A stretch of DNA of 64,000 nucleotides from Chryseobacterium sp. 7 (GCF_003663845.1 NZ_RCCA01000001.1:3348001-3412000), one strand, 5' to 3'. Positions 16,617 to 25,273 are shown, numbered from the stretch's first letter. Numbers and translations are program-made. The notes: generated by a model from the sequence alone, not told the origin.

Positions 16617-16910
16617 ATGGAAAATTACGGTTATACAAAAACAGAAAATGTACAAAACCAGCAAAGCAATGTTCCTTACCGTTCGGAAAAGAAAATCCCT
16701 GCGGCATTATTGGGAATTCTTGTAGGATGGCTGGCTTTAAATAAATTTTATCTGGGATATACAAAAGAAGGAATCATTCAGCTGGTTCTGAATGTTGTTA
16801 CTTTAGGAGCTGCTTCCATCATTCCTTTCATTGAAGGTATTTTATATCTCTTTATGAGTGACAAGCAGTTTGATGATACTTATGTGTATGGAAAAAAGGG
16901 GTGGTTATAA
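16617..16910 (+). CDS. TM2 domain membrane protein
   Basis: 97 residues with a polar N-terminal stretch (~25 residues) followed by a TM2 domain: two hydrophobic helices (PAALLGILVGWLALNKFYLG and a second ending in IPFIEGILYLFM) joined by the YTKEGIIQLVLN segment. The conserved GxxxxxxFYLG and the loop before helix 2 match the family. TM2 proteins are small inner-membrane proteins of unclear function. The gene is divergent from lptB and ends at a shared terminator. Confidence 0.85.
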   Translation: MENYGYTKTENVQNQQSNVPYRSEKKIPAALLGILVGWLALNKFYLGYTKEGIIQLVLNVVTLGAASIIPFIEGILYLFMSDKQFDDTYVYGKKGWL

Positions 16911-16940
16911 AATCAATCATTCATACCCTTCATTAAAATA

Positions 16941-16980
16941 AAACAGGCCGTTCTCATTCGAACGGCCTGTTTCTTTTTAT
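16941..16980. terminator. Bidirectional terminator between the TM2 gene and the GG-leader peptide gene
   Basis: AAACAGGCCGTTC (16941-16953) pairs perfectly with GAACGGCCTGTTT (16960-16972), loop of 6. TTTCTTTTTAT follows on the plus strand and TTTTATTTTAAT on the minus strand. Confidence 0.88.
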
Positions 16981-16991
16981 ACTGGATACAA

Positions 16992-17138
16992 TCACTCTGG
17001 TGGGCAAGCCAAATGGTTGATTGTACATGGATGCCAAACTCCTTTACACCATGTTCCACAATTAGGATCATCAATAATAATGTCTCCTCCTTTGATTTCC
17101 TTCAATTGATTTCTCTCAATCTTTTTAAGATTTTTCAT
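16992..17138 (-). CDS. Double-glycine leader peptide, bacteriocin-like, 48 residues
   Basis: A small ORF from the ATG at 17138 to the TGA at 16992. The first 18 residues, MKNLKKIERNQLKEIKGG, form a typical leader ending in GG, as in Chryseobacterium proteins called bacteriocin-like. The 30-residue remainder begins DIIIDDPNC and contains four cysteines (C27, C31, C38, C45), two tryptophans and two histidines, ending ACPPE. That suggests a small disulfide-bonded or modified secreted peptide after cleavage by a C39-peptidase transporter. No transporter, modification or immunity gene is adjacent, though such peptides are often exported by distant transporters. A TATTTTTG promoter box lies upstream and a strong terminator downstream, which supports a real gene. 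Its activity is unknown. Confidence 0.75.
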   Translation of the reverse strand: MKNLKKIERNQLKEIKGGDIIIDDPNCGTWCKGVWHPCTINHLACPPE

Positions 17139-17191
17139 AAATAAATTCTTTTGATGTTTTAATGATTTCGTTTCTCGAAATTAGTTTAAAC

Positions 17192-17199
17192 CAAAAATA
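17192..17199 (-). promoter_or_regulatory. Likely -7 box (TATTTTTG) of the GG-leader peptide gene
   Basis: Exact TAnnTTTG match on the minus strand, 53 bases before the ATG at 17138. No clear -33 box. Confidence 0.45.
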
Positions 17200-17283
17200 G
17201 CAGTTTTATCTATGTGAAAGTTTCTTATGAAGACTGTTAACCTAACATTAACGTTTATATCCGGATCAAAGATGCTATAGGCC

Positions 17284-18273
17284 TTATTTATTCAACAAGA
17301 TAGCAGCTTCTTTCGCAAAATAGGTGAAGATCATGTCTGCTCCTGCTCTTTTGAAACATGTCAGACTTTCAATGATCGTTTTGTCATTATCCAGCCATCC
17401 GTTTTGAGCAGCCGCTTTTACCATGGCATATTCTCCACTTACGTTATAAACTGCAATCGGAAGATCAATAGCATCACGTACTTTGGAAACGATATCCAGA
17501 TAAGGAAGACCCGGTTTAATCATGATCACATCTGCTCCTTCATGAATGTCTTTGAAAACTTCGTTCAATGCTTCGCGGGTATTGTGGAAGTCCATCTGGT
17601 AAGTCTTTTTATCTTTCGGAATTTCCAAATCATCTTTCGGAGCGCTGTCTAAGGCACTTCTGAAAGGTCCATAGAAAGAACTTGCATATTTGGCAGCATA
17701 GCTTACAATTCCTACATCAGTAAATCCGCTATCTTCCAATGCTTCACGAATGATCTGCACTCTTCCGTCCATCATATCACTTGGAGCCACAAGATCTGCT
17801 CCTGCTTCTGCATGAGATACTGACATTCTTGCCAGTGCATCATTGGTAGCATCATTGAGAACCTTTCCGTTTTCAATGATTCCATCGTGTCCGTAAATTG
17901 AATAGGGATCTAAAGCTACATCCGGCATCACAATCATTCCCGGAACGGCATCTTTGATTGCTTTGATGGTGTTCTGCATCAATCCGTCTTTGTTCCATGC
18001 TTCTTTTCCGGTATTGTCTTTCAGATGTTCTGACACTTTCATGTACAAATTGACGGCTTTTACTCCCAAAGAAAATAATTCCTTACATTCCTTCACTGTT
18101 AAATCTATGCTCCGCCTAAAAATTCCCGGCATAGACGGGATTGCCTCCTGCTTGTTTTCGCCCTCCATTACGAAGATCGGCATTACAAAATCATCAGTTG
18201 TAAGCACATTTTCTCTTACCAAACTTCTGATAGATTCGTTAATTCTAAGTCTTCTATTTCTTGAATGTATCAT
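17284..18273 (-). CDS. hemB: Porphobilinogen synthase (delta-aminolevulinic acid dehydratase)
   Basis: 329 residues, full length. Condenses two 5-aminolevulinate molecules to porphobilinogen in heme synthesis. The two active-site lysines are in VSYAAKYASSFYGPFR (residues ~195-211) and VIMIKPGLPYLDI (~250-262). Metal-site residues near 120-135 read PDVALDPYSIYGHDG, lacking the three-cysteine zinc motif, so this is the Mg-type rather than the Zn-type enzyme. It starts from the ATG at 18273 and is divergent from the T9SS protein gene. Confidence 0.95.
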   Translation of the reverse strand: MIHSRNRRLRINESIRSLVRENVLTTDDFVMPIFVMEGENKQEAIPSMPGIFRRSIDLTVKECKELFSLGVKAVNLYMKVSEHLKDNTGKEAWNKDGLMQNTIKAIKDAVPGMIVMPDVALDPYSIYGHDGIIENGKVLNDATNDALARMSVSHAEAGADLVAPSDMMDGRVQIIREALEDSGFTDVGIVSYAAKYASSFYGPFRSALDSAPKDDLEIPKDKKTYQMDFHNTREALNEVFKDIHEGADVIMIKPGLPYLDIVSKVRDAIDLPIAVYNVSGEYAMVKAAAQNGWLDNDKTIIESLTCFKRAGADMIFTYFAKEAAILLNK

Positions 18274-18301
18274 TTTGGAATACTTTTTGAATAAGTTTCT
18301 A

Positions 18302-18309
18302 CAAATTTA
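18302..18309 (-). promoter_or_regulatory. Likely -7 box (TAAATTTG) of hemB
   Basis: Exact TAnnTTTG match on the minus strand, 28 bases before the hemB ATG. Confidence 0.4.
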
Positions 18310-18331
18310 GTATAAGTTCTACAAAAAACTA

Positions 18332-18362
18332 TTGTATGAAATTGTAGAATTTATTACATTTG
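18332..18362 (+). promoter_or_regulatory. Promoter of the T9SS-sorted small protein (TTG-N20-TACATTTG)
   Basis: TTG at 18332-18334, 20-base spacer, TACATTTG at 18355-18362. This fits the Bacteroidetes consensus TTTG-N19-21-TAnnTTTG, 29 bases before the ATG at 18392. It also argues against the in-frame ATG at 18332. Confidence 0.55.
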
Positions 18363-18391
18363 TTATATATATTCGAGAAATTATAAATTTG

Positions 18392-18742
18392 ATGAAAAAA
18401 CTTTTACTTTTATTTCTATTTGTAGGCACTTTTGTTGGGTTTTCCAACAATTTAAAAGCTCAGCTTAGAGAGCCGGGTTCCATCACTCAAAAGGCAGATG
18501 ATGGTGTATTGCTTGCCTATCCAAATCCTGCAAAGGATTTCCTTATCGTTAAGGCAAAAGATCCATCTTTAAAGATCAAGAGTGTGACTTTTTATTCAAT
18601 TTTGGGTATGCAGGTCGCTAATTATACAGTCAACATGAATTCCGGTGAGATCAATATTGAAAAATTGAAGCCCGGAAAATACATGATACGTTATATTTTA
18701 AGTGACAATACACAGAAAGTTACTCAAATCGTAAAACAATAA
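18392..18742 (+). CDS. Small T9SS type A sorting-domain protein (almost only signal peptide and CTD)
   Basis: 116 residues from the ATG at 18392. A signal peptide (MKKLLLLFLFVGTFVG...LKAQ, ~23 residues) is followed by a ~15-residue linker and then a complete type A C-terminal sorting domain: YPNPAKDFLIVK, the SILGMQV turn, INIEKLKPGKYMIRY, and a final TQIVKQ. In other T9SS cargo this domain directs export and is removed by PorU; here there is almost nothing else to export. An open frame reaches back to 18332, but the promoter box and signal peptide position decide for 18392. PorX is encoded 13 kb away. Confidence 0.85.
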   Translation: MKKLLLLFLFVGTFVGFSNNLKAQLREPGSITQKADDGVLLAYPNPAKDFLIVKAKDPSLKIKSVTFYSILGMQVANYTVNMNSGEINIEKLKPGKYMIRYILSDNTQKVTQIVKQ

Positions 18743-18746
18743 ATTA

Positions 18747-18780
18747 AAATCCTGATAATCATCAGGATTTTTTCTTTTTA
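18747..18780 (+). terminator. Rho-independent terminator after the T9SS protein gene
   Basis: AAATCCTGAT (18747-18756) pairs with ATCAGGATTT (18761-18770), loop AATC, followed by TTTCTTTTT. Confidence 0.85.
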
Positions 18781-18850
18781 CATTAATTCTGTTTTAATAT
18801 TTCCGTAACTTTCGGGACTTTTTAATACTAACAGTAAAAAGAACAATTTA

Positions 18851-19762
18851 ATGCTAAAAGCTGAATATATTAAAAAGACCTATAATGCCGGAAAAAAGGT
18901 CGCACTGGATGATTTCAGCATCCATGTTCCGAAAGGCAGTATTTACGGTCTTTTAGGTCCCAACGGAGCCGGAAAAACTTCTTTTATCCGGATCATCAAT
19001 CAAATTACTCAAGCTGACTCAGGAGATATCTTCATCAATGGAGAAAAACTGAATCCCAGCCACATCAAAGACATCGGTTATATGCCCGAAGAAAGAGGAT
19101 TGTACAAAAACATGAGTGTTGGTGACCAGATTTTATATTTCGGGGAACTGAAAGGAATGAGTAAAAGTGATGCTCTGAATGAAGCCAAAAAATGGTTTGA
19201 AAAGCTGCACATTGACCAATGGTGGAAGAAAAAGCTTTCTGAACTTTCTAAAGGAATGGCACAAAAAATTCAGTTTGTGGTAACAGTCCTTCACAGACCT
19301 AATCTTTTAATTCTTGATGAGCCTTTTTCCGGCTTTGACCCTGTAAATGCAAACTTAATTAAAGATCAGATCATTGACCTTAAAAATAACGGAACCACCA
19401 TTATTCTTTCTACGCACAGAATGGAAAGCGTGGAGGAAATGTGTGATTATGTTGCGCTGATCAATAATTCTAAGAAAATTATTGACGGAAGGGTTTTTGA
19501 TGTAAGGGAAAAATTCAAGAAAAATATTTTCGGGGTTACCCTTTCTGAGGTAAGCAATGATCAGTTTGACAATTTCAAAAGCAAGTATGATATTTTTAAT
19601 TTATCGAATGAAAATAATCTTGTTTCTTTTGACCTGAAAAATGAGGAAAGCCAGAACAACGTTCTTCTTGATCTTGTACAGGTAGGAAAAGTGAGATCAT
19701 TCGACGAAAGAATTCCCAGTATGAATGAAGTGTTTATTAATGCTGTAAGTAACCATTCTTAA
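18851..19762 (+). CDS. ABC transporter ATPase, NatA-like
   Basis: 303 residues. The ATPase domain has Walker A GPNGAGKTS (~residues 37-45), signature LSKGMAQK (a variant of LSGGQ seen in NatA/DUF4162 types), Walker B LLILDEPFSG and H-loop LSTHRM. Residues ~215-303 form a DUF4162-like C-terminal domain. It pairs with the ABC-2 permease 5 bases downstream, like the Na+ exporter NatAB, but substrate cannot be taken from sequence. A near-consensus TAACTTTC lies at 18806. Confidence 0.9.
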   Translation: MLKAEYIKKTYNAGKKVALDDFSIHVPKGSIYGLLGPNGAGKTSFIRIINQITQADSGDIFINGEKLNPSHIKDIGYMPEERGLYKNMSVGDQILYFGELKGMSKSDALNEAKKWFEKLHIDQWWKKKLSELSKGMAQKIQFVVTVLHRPNLLILDEPFSGFDPVNANLIKDQIIDLKNNGTTIILSTHRMESVEEMCDYVALINNSKKIIDGRVFDVREKFKKNIFGVTLSEVSNDQFDNFKSKYDIFNLSNENNLVSFDLKNEESQNNVLLDLVQVGKVRSFDERIPSMNEVFINAVSNHS

Positions 19763-19767
19763 TTTTT

Positions 19768-21078
19768 ATGAATAATATTTTTTTAATTACCAAGAGAGAG
19801 TTTCTTACGCAGGTTAAGAAAAAATCTTTCATCATATTGACTTTGCTGGCACCGATAATGATTATTGCTTTTGGAGCGGTAATCGGGCTGATGTTTAAAG
19901 CGAATGAGTCTCACAGTATCATAGAAGTGGTTGACAAAAGCGGATTATTTATCAATCAGCTGAAATCTAACGATAAATTAAATTATGTTTTTGTTTCTGC
20001 TGCAGATGAAAAATCTAAGATTAACAACTTAAAAGGAAATGAATCTCTGGATGGCATCTTGATTCTTCCTGAGCTGAAAAATCAAAATTTTGATTCACTT
20101 GAAAAGGAAACAAGATTAGTGATCAACAGTAAAATAGGATTTGACACAAAGCAGAAAATTGTTTCTGACATCAGCAATGTTGTTAAAAAAGAAAAAATAA
20201 AACAACTGGGCATTCAGGAGACCCAGCTCAATGATCTTGATAAAAGCTTCACCTTAAAAACCATTAATGTTACGGATAATAACAAAGAAGATTCTGATCT
20301 TTCCTTTGGAGTAAAATCCGGATTGAGTATGGTTTTGATGTATGTTACTTTTATGTTCATTATTATTTATGGAGTAAGGGTAATGAGAAGTGTGCTTGAA
20401 GAGAAGAACAACCGTGTTGTAGAGATTATTATTTCCTCTGTGAAACCTTTTGAACTGATGATGGGTAAGATTTTGGGAGTAACGATGGTTGCTTTGACAC
20501 AGTTTATTATCTGGATCACCATGTCTGTAATAGGAGCACTGGTTTTAAATACCGGGTTCTCTCCTCTTCAGAAAAATATTCCCGGCGGAAATGAAGAAAT
20601 TGCCAGCAAACTGGATATGGGACAGCTTGCGACCCAGATTTCTCATAGCTTACTGGAGCTGAATTTTCCTCTGATCATCTTTGTATTCATCGTTTTCTTC
20701 CTTTTAGGCTATATATTTTACAGTTCTATTTATGCAGCCATTGGTTCTGCAGTGGATAACGAAACGGAGACACAACAGTTCACTTTATTTGCAGTTTTAC
20801 CATTAATGTTAGGAATGTACGGAAGTTTCACGTTGATGAACAATCCTGACGGGCCGTTAGGTTTTTGGTTGTCTATCATTCCATTTACCTCACCGGTTGC
20901 AATGATTGCCAGAATTCCGTTTGGGGTTCCTGCATGGCAGATTGCATTATCTATTGCATTATTGCTTGGAACCACCATTTTTATGATTTTCGTGGCTGGA
21001 AAAATCTACCGCGTAGGTATTTTGATGTACGGGAATAAAGCGACTATGAAAGAGCTTTGGAAGTGGATTAAAGGATAA
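19768..21078 (+). CDS. ABC-2 type permease, NatB-like
   Basis: 436 residues. A first transmembrane helix (~20-42) is followed by a large extracytoplasmic domain (~45-175) and five or more helices between ~185 and 425. The motif MRSVLEEKNNRVVEIIISSVKPFELMMGKILG is the conserved coupling-helix region of ABC-2 exporters of the NatB/YhaP group; here I note only its start (~residue 210). It is the second gene of a two-gene operon with the NatA-like ATPase and ends at a strong bidirectional terminator. Export substrate unknown. Confidence 0.9.
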   Translation: MNNIFLITKREFLTQVKKKSFIILTLLAPIMIIAFGAVIGLMFKANESHSIIEVVDKSGLFINQLKSNDKLNYVFVSAADEKSKINNLKGNESLDGILILPELKNQNFDSLEKETRLVINSKIGFDTKQKIVSDISNVVKKEKIKQLGIQETQLNDLDKSFTLKTINVTDNNKEDSDLSFGVKSGLSMVLMYVTFMFIIIYGVRVMRSVLEEKNNRVVEIIISSVKPFELMMGKILGVTMVALTQFIIWITMSVIGALVLNTGFSPLQKNIPGGNEEIASKLDMGQLATQISHSLLELNFPLIIFVFIVFFLLGYIFYSSIYAAIGSAVDNETETQQFTLFAVLPLMLGMYGSFTLMNNPDGPLGFWLSIIPFTSPVAMIARIPFGVPAWQIALSIALLLGTTIFMIFVAGKIYRVGILMYGNKATMKELWKWIKG

Positions 21079-21100
21079 TTTAATAAAACATATCAACAAA

Positions 21101-21135
21101 AAAATCCCGGAAACTAAAGTTTCCGGGATTTTCTA
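21101..21135. terminator. Bidirectional terminator between the ABC operon and the beta-barrel gene
   Basis: Perfect 15-bp stem AAAATCCCGGAAACT / AGTTTCCGGGATTTT with a 2-base centre (AA). It is preceded by an A-run and followed by TCTATTTTG, so it works for both convergent transcripts. Confidence 0.88.
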
Positions 21136-21147
21136 TTTTGAAATATT

Positions 21148-21819
21148 CTATTGGAATATATAGCTTAACGTAAGAGCCAATACCTGTTCTGATTTTTTCT
21201 TATCAGTCCCTTTTGTTTCTTTCTTAAGACCAGGGTAAGTATCTCCAAGACCTAAGTCATATTTTACAGCTACTTCAAGTTGTCTCTTGTAACTATATCC
21301 TATTCCCAATCCTATTCCCCAGTTAAAGCTTTTCGCTTTACCGTTTACACCTGCCGGCTGGCTAGGGTCTGTAACGTCCGGATCATAGTAAGGTCTGCCT
21401 ACAGGAACATCTTTAACGTTTTGGTTTAGTAAAAAGTTAAATCTAGGTCCTAATAATCCAAAGAATTCTGATTCAGCTTCTGAAAAATATCCTTTGAAAT
21501 AAAGAGGTACACTTAGGTAATTATTAGCATATAATGCATCATAACCACTCATACCCTTAGAGTCTTTATTTTTCCCTGTTTCTCCAGCACCGTAGTACTC
21601 TACTTCAGGTTGAATAAAGAACTGGTTTGTCTTTCCTACGGGGATTAAAGCCAAAGCTCCAGCCTGAAAAGTATATCTTGGGCCCGAAGGATTATGGGCA
21701 TTGGATACTCTGGAGTAGTTTAAGCCGCCTGTAACACCAAATCTTGTGCTTCCCCATTGCACCTGTGCAAAAGATAAAGCAGAAAGAGTAAGTGCTGAGG
21801 CTAATAAAAGTTTTTTCAT
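21148..21819 (-). CDS. Outer membrane beta-barrel protein (porin-like family)
   Basis: 223 residues. A signal peptide (MKKLLLASALTLSALSFAQ) is followed by alternating short amphipathic strands (FGVTGGLNYSRV, GALALIPVG, FFIQPEVEYYG, YLSVPLYFKGYF, NWGIGLGIGYSYK, LEVAVKYDLGLG) and an aromatic C-terminus (LSYIFQ). This is the usual small eight-strand barrel type called porin family or PorT-like outer membrane protein in Flavobacteriia. It has no OmpA peptidoglycan-binding domain. It lies 16 bases downstream of sucD and may be cotranscribed with it; a role is not evident. Confidence 0.85.
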   Translation of the reverse strand: MKKLLLASALTLSALSFAQVQWGSTRFGVTGGLNYSRVSNAHNPSGPRYTFQAGALALIPVGKTNQFFIQPEVEYYGAGETGKNKDSKGMSGYDALYANNYLSVPLYFKGYFSEAESEFFGLLGPRFNFLLNQNVKDVPVGRPYYDPDVTDPSQPAGVNGKAKSFNWGIGLGIGYSYKRQLEVAVKYDLGLGDTYPGLKKETKGTDKKKSEQVLALTLSYIFQ

Positions 21820-21835
21820 ATGTTTTTGTTTTGTA

Positions 21836-22708
21836 TTATCCTAGAATTTTTGCTACAGTAGCACCGATATCAGCTGGAGAATCTACTACGTTGATCCCGT
21901 TTTGTCTCATGATTTCCATTTTTGCCTGAGCTGTATCTTCAGCACCACCTACGATAGCACCTGCGTGACCCATTGTTCTTCCTTTTGGAGCGGTTTGTCC
22001 AGCGATGAACCCTACAACCGGTTTAGTAGATCCGCTTGCTTTGTACCATCTTGCAGCTTCAGCTTCAAGACCTCCACCAATTTCACCAATCATTACAACA
22101 GCTTCAGTTTCAGGATCATTGATAAATAGCTCTAATGCTTCTCTTGTAGTCGTTCCAATGATTGGGTCACCACCGATACCGATAGCAGTAGAAATACCGT
22201 AACCCGCTCTTACAACCTGGTCAGCAGCTTCGTAAGTAAGAGTACCTGATTTTGAAACGATACCTACTTTACCTTTTTTGAAAACGAAACCTGGCATAAT
22301 ACCAATTTTAGCTTCTTCAGAAGTAATGATTCCAGGGCAGTTTGGTCCGATTAATCTGCAGTCTCTGTCTGCGATATAAGATTTTACTTTTACCATATCA
22401 GCTACAGGAATACCTTCAGTAATACATACAATTACTTTGATTCCTGCTTCAGCAGCTTCCATGATAGCGTCTGCTGCGAATGCCGGTGGTACGAAAATGA
22501 TACTTACGTTTGCTCCTGCTTTTTCAACAGCGTCAGCAACTGTATTAAATACCGGCTTTCCTAAGTGCTCGCTACCTCCTTTTCCTGGAGTAACACCACC
22601 TACTACATTGGTTCCGTATTCAATCATCTGACCAGCGTGGAAAGTTCCTTCGTTCCCTGTAAATCCTTGTACAATTACTTTAGAATCTTTGTTTACTAAA
22701 ATTGACAT
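21836..22708 (-). CDS. sucD: Succinyl-CoA synthetase (ligase) alpha subunit
   Basis: 290 residues, full length. With SucC it interconverts succinyl-CoA and succinate with formation of ATP or GTP in the TCA cycle. The CoA-binding N-domain has [20 protein letters not shown]; the phospho-histidine lies in the [10 protein letters not shown] motif near residue 245. sucC is not in the window, as is common in Bacteroidetes. It follows the lipid A block but has its own TATTTTTG box, so it is probably expressed on its own. Confidence 0.95.
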   Translation of the reverse strand: MSILVNKDSKVIVQGFTGNEGTFHAGQMIEYGTNVVGGVTPGKGGSEHLGKPVFNTVADAVEKAGANVSIIFVPPAFAADAIMEAAEAGIKVIVCITEGIPVADMVKVKSYIADRDCRLIGPNCPGIITSEEAKIGIMPGFVFKKGKVGIVSKSGTLTYEAADQVVRAGYGISTAIGIGGDPIIGTTTREALELFINDPETEAVVMIGEIGGGLEAEAARWYKASGSTKPVVGFIAGQTAPKGRTMGHAGAIVGGAEDTAQAKMEIMRQNGINVVDSPADIGATVAKILG

Positions 22709-22752
22709 TTTATTGTTGTTTTAATTTATTTATTTTCAGTTTATACGTCAGA

Positions 22753-22760
22753 CAAAAATA
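22753..22760 (-). promoter_or_regulatory. Likely -7 box (TATTTTTG) of sucD
   Basis: Exact TAnnTTTG on the minus strand, 44 bases before the sucD ATG, in the 90-base gap after the upstream gene. Confidence 0.45.
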
Positions 22761-22798
22761 ATGATTATTTGTCGTTAAAAAAATTTTTAAATCTGATT

Positions 22799-23365
22799 TT
22801 ATTCATCATATTTTTTCAATAGATCGATTAAATCCTGTTCCTTAAGTCTGTTATAATTAATATTTTCAATAAGTGGCTCAAGTTCGGGTTTTTCAACCAT
22901 TAATTGTTTTAATTTCTTCCTGTTATTGACCAAAATATTCAAAGGTTGTCTTATATCTCCTTTGAACAAGACATCTGATACAAGGGTAGATCCATCATAG
23001 CCGTGGCGTCTATATGCTTTCACCCATTTTATTTTTTTACCGTCATACACAAGCTCCACCAAAGTTTTAGTTGATTCTAAAGGAAAATAAATGAAAATCC
23101 TTGGTTTACCTTTAAGATCTGTAAATTCTATTTTCTGAATTTCAGAAGGCTGGTACTTAATAGCTTTTCCATCTTCCAGAATCTTAACTTTTCTGTCGCT
23201 AATCGTTATCTCATCAATCTGATTACTATCAAAAAGATTTGTTATGAAAGGTATTTTAGCATCTACTATTCTGTTGTCGCTAAATGTAACCTTTGATTCA
23301 ATCTGTGATTTCTGAGCGAAACTTATTGAATATATAAAAAGAAATAGAGCTAGTAAATTCTTCAT
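22799..23365 (-). CDS. Hypothetical secreted protein at the end of the lipid A operon
   Basis: 188 residues from the ATG at 23365, which overlaps the lpxD2 stop as TGATG; a GTG one codon earlier is also possible. A signal peptide ends near SISFAQ. The body has beta-rich segments (KVTFSDNRIVDAKIPF, KIEFTDLKGKPRIFIYF) and a charged helical C-terminus (NRLKEQDLIDLLKKYDE). No family is recognised. The tight overlap with lpxD2 implies translational coupling, so the protein is probably made together with lipid A or cell-envelope enzymes, but that does not establish function. Confidence 0.7.
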   Translation of the reverse strand: MKNLLALFLFIYSISFAQKSQIESKVTFSDNRIVDAKIPFITNLFDSNQIDEITISDRKVKILEDGKAIKYQPSEIQKIEFTDLKGKPRIFIYFPLESTKTLVELVYDGKKIKWVKAYRRHGYDGSTLVSDVLFKGDIRQPLNILVNNRKKLKQLMVEKPELEPLIENINYNRLKEQDLIDLLKKYDE

Positions 23366-24264
23366 CACAGTTTTCTCAGCTTTACTTCTTTTTTCAGATA
23401 CGTTTTGAAATCTTCTGCAAACATCCCGATATAGGTTCCTTTTTCAAGGTCTCTGTTTACTCCTGTTTTTCCCAAAAGTACAGATCCTGCCTCTATTTTG
23501 TTCCCTGAAGCGATTCCTACCTGTCCCCATAATGTTACCTCATCTCCAATGATGCAGCATCCTGCAATACCTACCTGAGAAGCGATAAGACATTTTTTCC
23601 CGATAATGGTATCATGCCCAATCTGAATCTGGTTATCCAAAACAGAGCCTTCTCCAATGATGGTAGAATCTGTAACTCCTCTGTCAATGGTACATCCATT
23701 TCCGATCTCTACATTGTTTTCGATGATCACATTTCCTACCGAAATCAGACGGTCAAAGTTTCCGTTTACTTTTCTGTAATAAAATGCATCTCCTCCTAAA
23801 ACGGTATTGGACTGGATAATGACATTATCTCCAATTTCTGTTCGGTCACCGATGACAACATTAGGGAAAATAAGGGTATTTTTTCCGATTTTCACGTTAT
23901 TCCCAATCACGGCTGAAGAGTGAATTTTTGTGCCTTCTCCTATTTCAACATCGTGAAGTTCTTCTGTGAAATTGTATATTCTGGTAAAATGAGTATTGAT
24001 TTTATTAAAGTCCCTAAAAGGATCATCAGAAACCAAAAGTGCTTTTCCTTCCGGGCACTCTACTTCTTTATCAATTAAAATAATAGTCGCTGCAGAGTTT
24101 AATGCTTTGTCGTAATATTTAGGATGGTTCACAAAAACAATATCACCTGGCTTTACCATGTGAATTTCATTGGTTCCCAATACTTCAAAATCTTCAGGAC
24201 CTACAAATGTAGAGCCTATTAAATCTGCAATGGTTTTAAGCTTTTGCGGAGAATGGAATCTCAT
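23365..24264 (-). CDS. Second LpxD-like UDP-3-O-acylglucosamine N-acyltransferase
   Basis: 299 residues from the ATG at 24264; an upstream ATG at 24309 would add 15 atypical residues. An N-terminal LpxD-like domain (residues ~1-95, including [20 protein letters not shown]) precedes a long left-handed beta-helix of hexapeptide repeats ([20 protein letters not shown] onward) that includes [10 protein letters not shown] with the expected catalytic His. It differs from the first LpxD (27459-28490): it ends with ETSSV-less, lysine-rich [13 protein letters not shown] and lacks the typical LpxD C-terminal helix pair. Flavobacteriia often carry this second copy beside efp; it may use another acyl-ACP or sugar acceptor. 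Confidence 0.8.
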   Translation of the reverse strand: MRFHSPQKLKTIADLIGSTFVGPEDFEVLGTNEIHMVKPGDIVFVNHPKYYDKALNSAATIILIDKEVECPEGKALLVSDDPFRDFNKINTHFTRIYNFTEELHDVEIGEGTKIHSSAVIGNNVKIGKNTLIFPNVVIGDRTEIGDNVIIQSNTVLGGDAFYYRKVNGNFDRLISVGNVIIENNVEIGNGCTIDRGVTDSTIIGEGSVLDNQIQIGHDTIIGKKCLIASQVGIAGCCIIGDEVTLWGQVGIASGNKIEAGSVLLGKTGVNRDLEKGTYIGMFAEDFKTYLKKEVKLRKL

Positions 24265-24331
24265 AACAATAGATTTTCTTATAAAACAAAATTCGGAGTG
24301 CTGCTGCAAACCGAATTTATGTAAATTTTAT

Positions 24332-24898
24332 TTATTCTTTTACTCTTTCTAAGTAGCTACCGTCTTCAGTGCTTACTTTAATTCTGTCTCCCGGTTCAAT
24401 GAACAAAGGAACCATTACTCTTGCTCCTGTTTCAACGATTGCGTTTTTAAGAGCGTTGGTTGCAGTGTTTCCTTTTACACCCGGATCAGCTTCAATAACA
24501 TCAAGGTAAACAGACTGTGGAAGTTCAGCAGAAAGTGGCGTTTCATCAGCTTCTTTCAAAATGATGGTTACTTCTTCACCAGCTTTCATAAACTGAGCGT
24601 TTTCGATCATTTCTTTGTTGATGTATAATTGAGAGAAGTCATCATTATTCATGAAGTGGAATCCGTTCTCATCATCATAAAGATACTGGAACTTTCTTGT
24701 GATTACTTTTACTTCATCTATTTTGTGACCAGCAGAGAAAGTGTTATCAATTACTTTACCGTTAGTTACTGATTTTAATTTTGTTCTTACGAAAGCAGGT
24801 CCTTTTCCTGGTTTTACGTGAAGAAATTCGATTACTTTAAAAATATCATTGCTATATTCAATGCAAAGACCTTTTCTGATATCGTTACTTGTTGCCAT
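24332..24898 (-). CDS. efp: Translation elongation factor P
   Basis: 188 residues, full length. Relieves ribosome stalling at polyproline stretches. Three beta-barrel domains are implied. The tip of domain I reads VKPGKGPAFV with K32 at the position that is modified in other bacteria; a Lys here excludes the Arg-rhamnosylation (EarP) type. No epmA, epmB or ymfI gene is nearby. It sits inside the lipid A gene block between a small secreted protein gene and lpxD2. Confidence 0.95.
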   Translation of the reverse strand: MATSNDIRKGLCIEYSNDIFKVIEFLHVKPGKGPAFVRTKLKSVTNGKVIDNTFSAGHKIDEVKVITRKFQYLYDDENGFHFMNNDDFSQLYINKEMIENAQFMKAGEEVTIILKEADETPLSAELPQSVYLDVIEADPGVKGNTATNALKNAIVETGARVMVPLFIEPGDRIKVSTEDGSYLERVKE

Positions 24899-24913
24899 TA
24901 ATTTTGTAAATAT

Positions 24914-25249
24914 TTATTTTCTTTTATTAAATTGTATTCCTTGCCCTTGCGGCATCATTCTGTTAAATGTATTATTATTGAACGTATTCACATTATTATT
25001 CAATCTGTTTACATTCATCTGAAGATCAGATTTATACTGATCGGTAGTTCCTAAAATAGAACTTCCGGTATTTTTCTGTTTCAGAATACCATTTAAGTTA
25101 TTCTTTGCAATACTATCATTAGATACTTCAGAGAGTTTTCTTACTATGGTGAAAGGTTCTTCTTTTTTCGCAGTTTCAGACTTTTCTGTTTGTTGTGCAA
25201 ACAAAAAAGAAGTTGCCGAAAGCGCTGTAAGTATAAGTAAACTTTTCAT
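24914..25249 (-). CDS. Small secreted protein between lpxA and efp, unknown function
   Basis: 111 residues. A signal peptide (MKSLLILTALSATSFLFAQ) is followed by a polar, low-complexity chain rich in Asn, Lys and Ser; the segment near residues 78-96 is strongly Asn-rich (NRLNNNVNTFNNNTFN) and the end is basic (QFNKRK). No domain is recognised and it may be largely disordered. It lies 25 bases after lpxA and 15 before efp on the same strand, so it is probably part of the operon. Confidence 0.7.
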   Translation of the reverse strand: MKSLLILTALSATSFLFAQQTEKSETAKKEEPFTIVRKLSEVSNDSIAKNNLNGILKQKNTGSSILGTTDQYKSDLQMNVNRLNNNVNTFNNNTFNRMMPQGQGIQFNKRK

Positions 25250-25273
25250 AGCCTGATAGTGTTTATTATTAAA

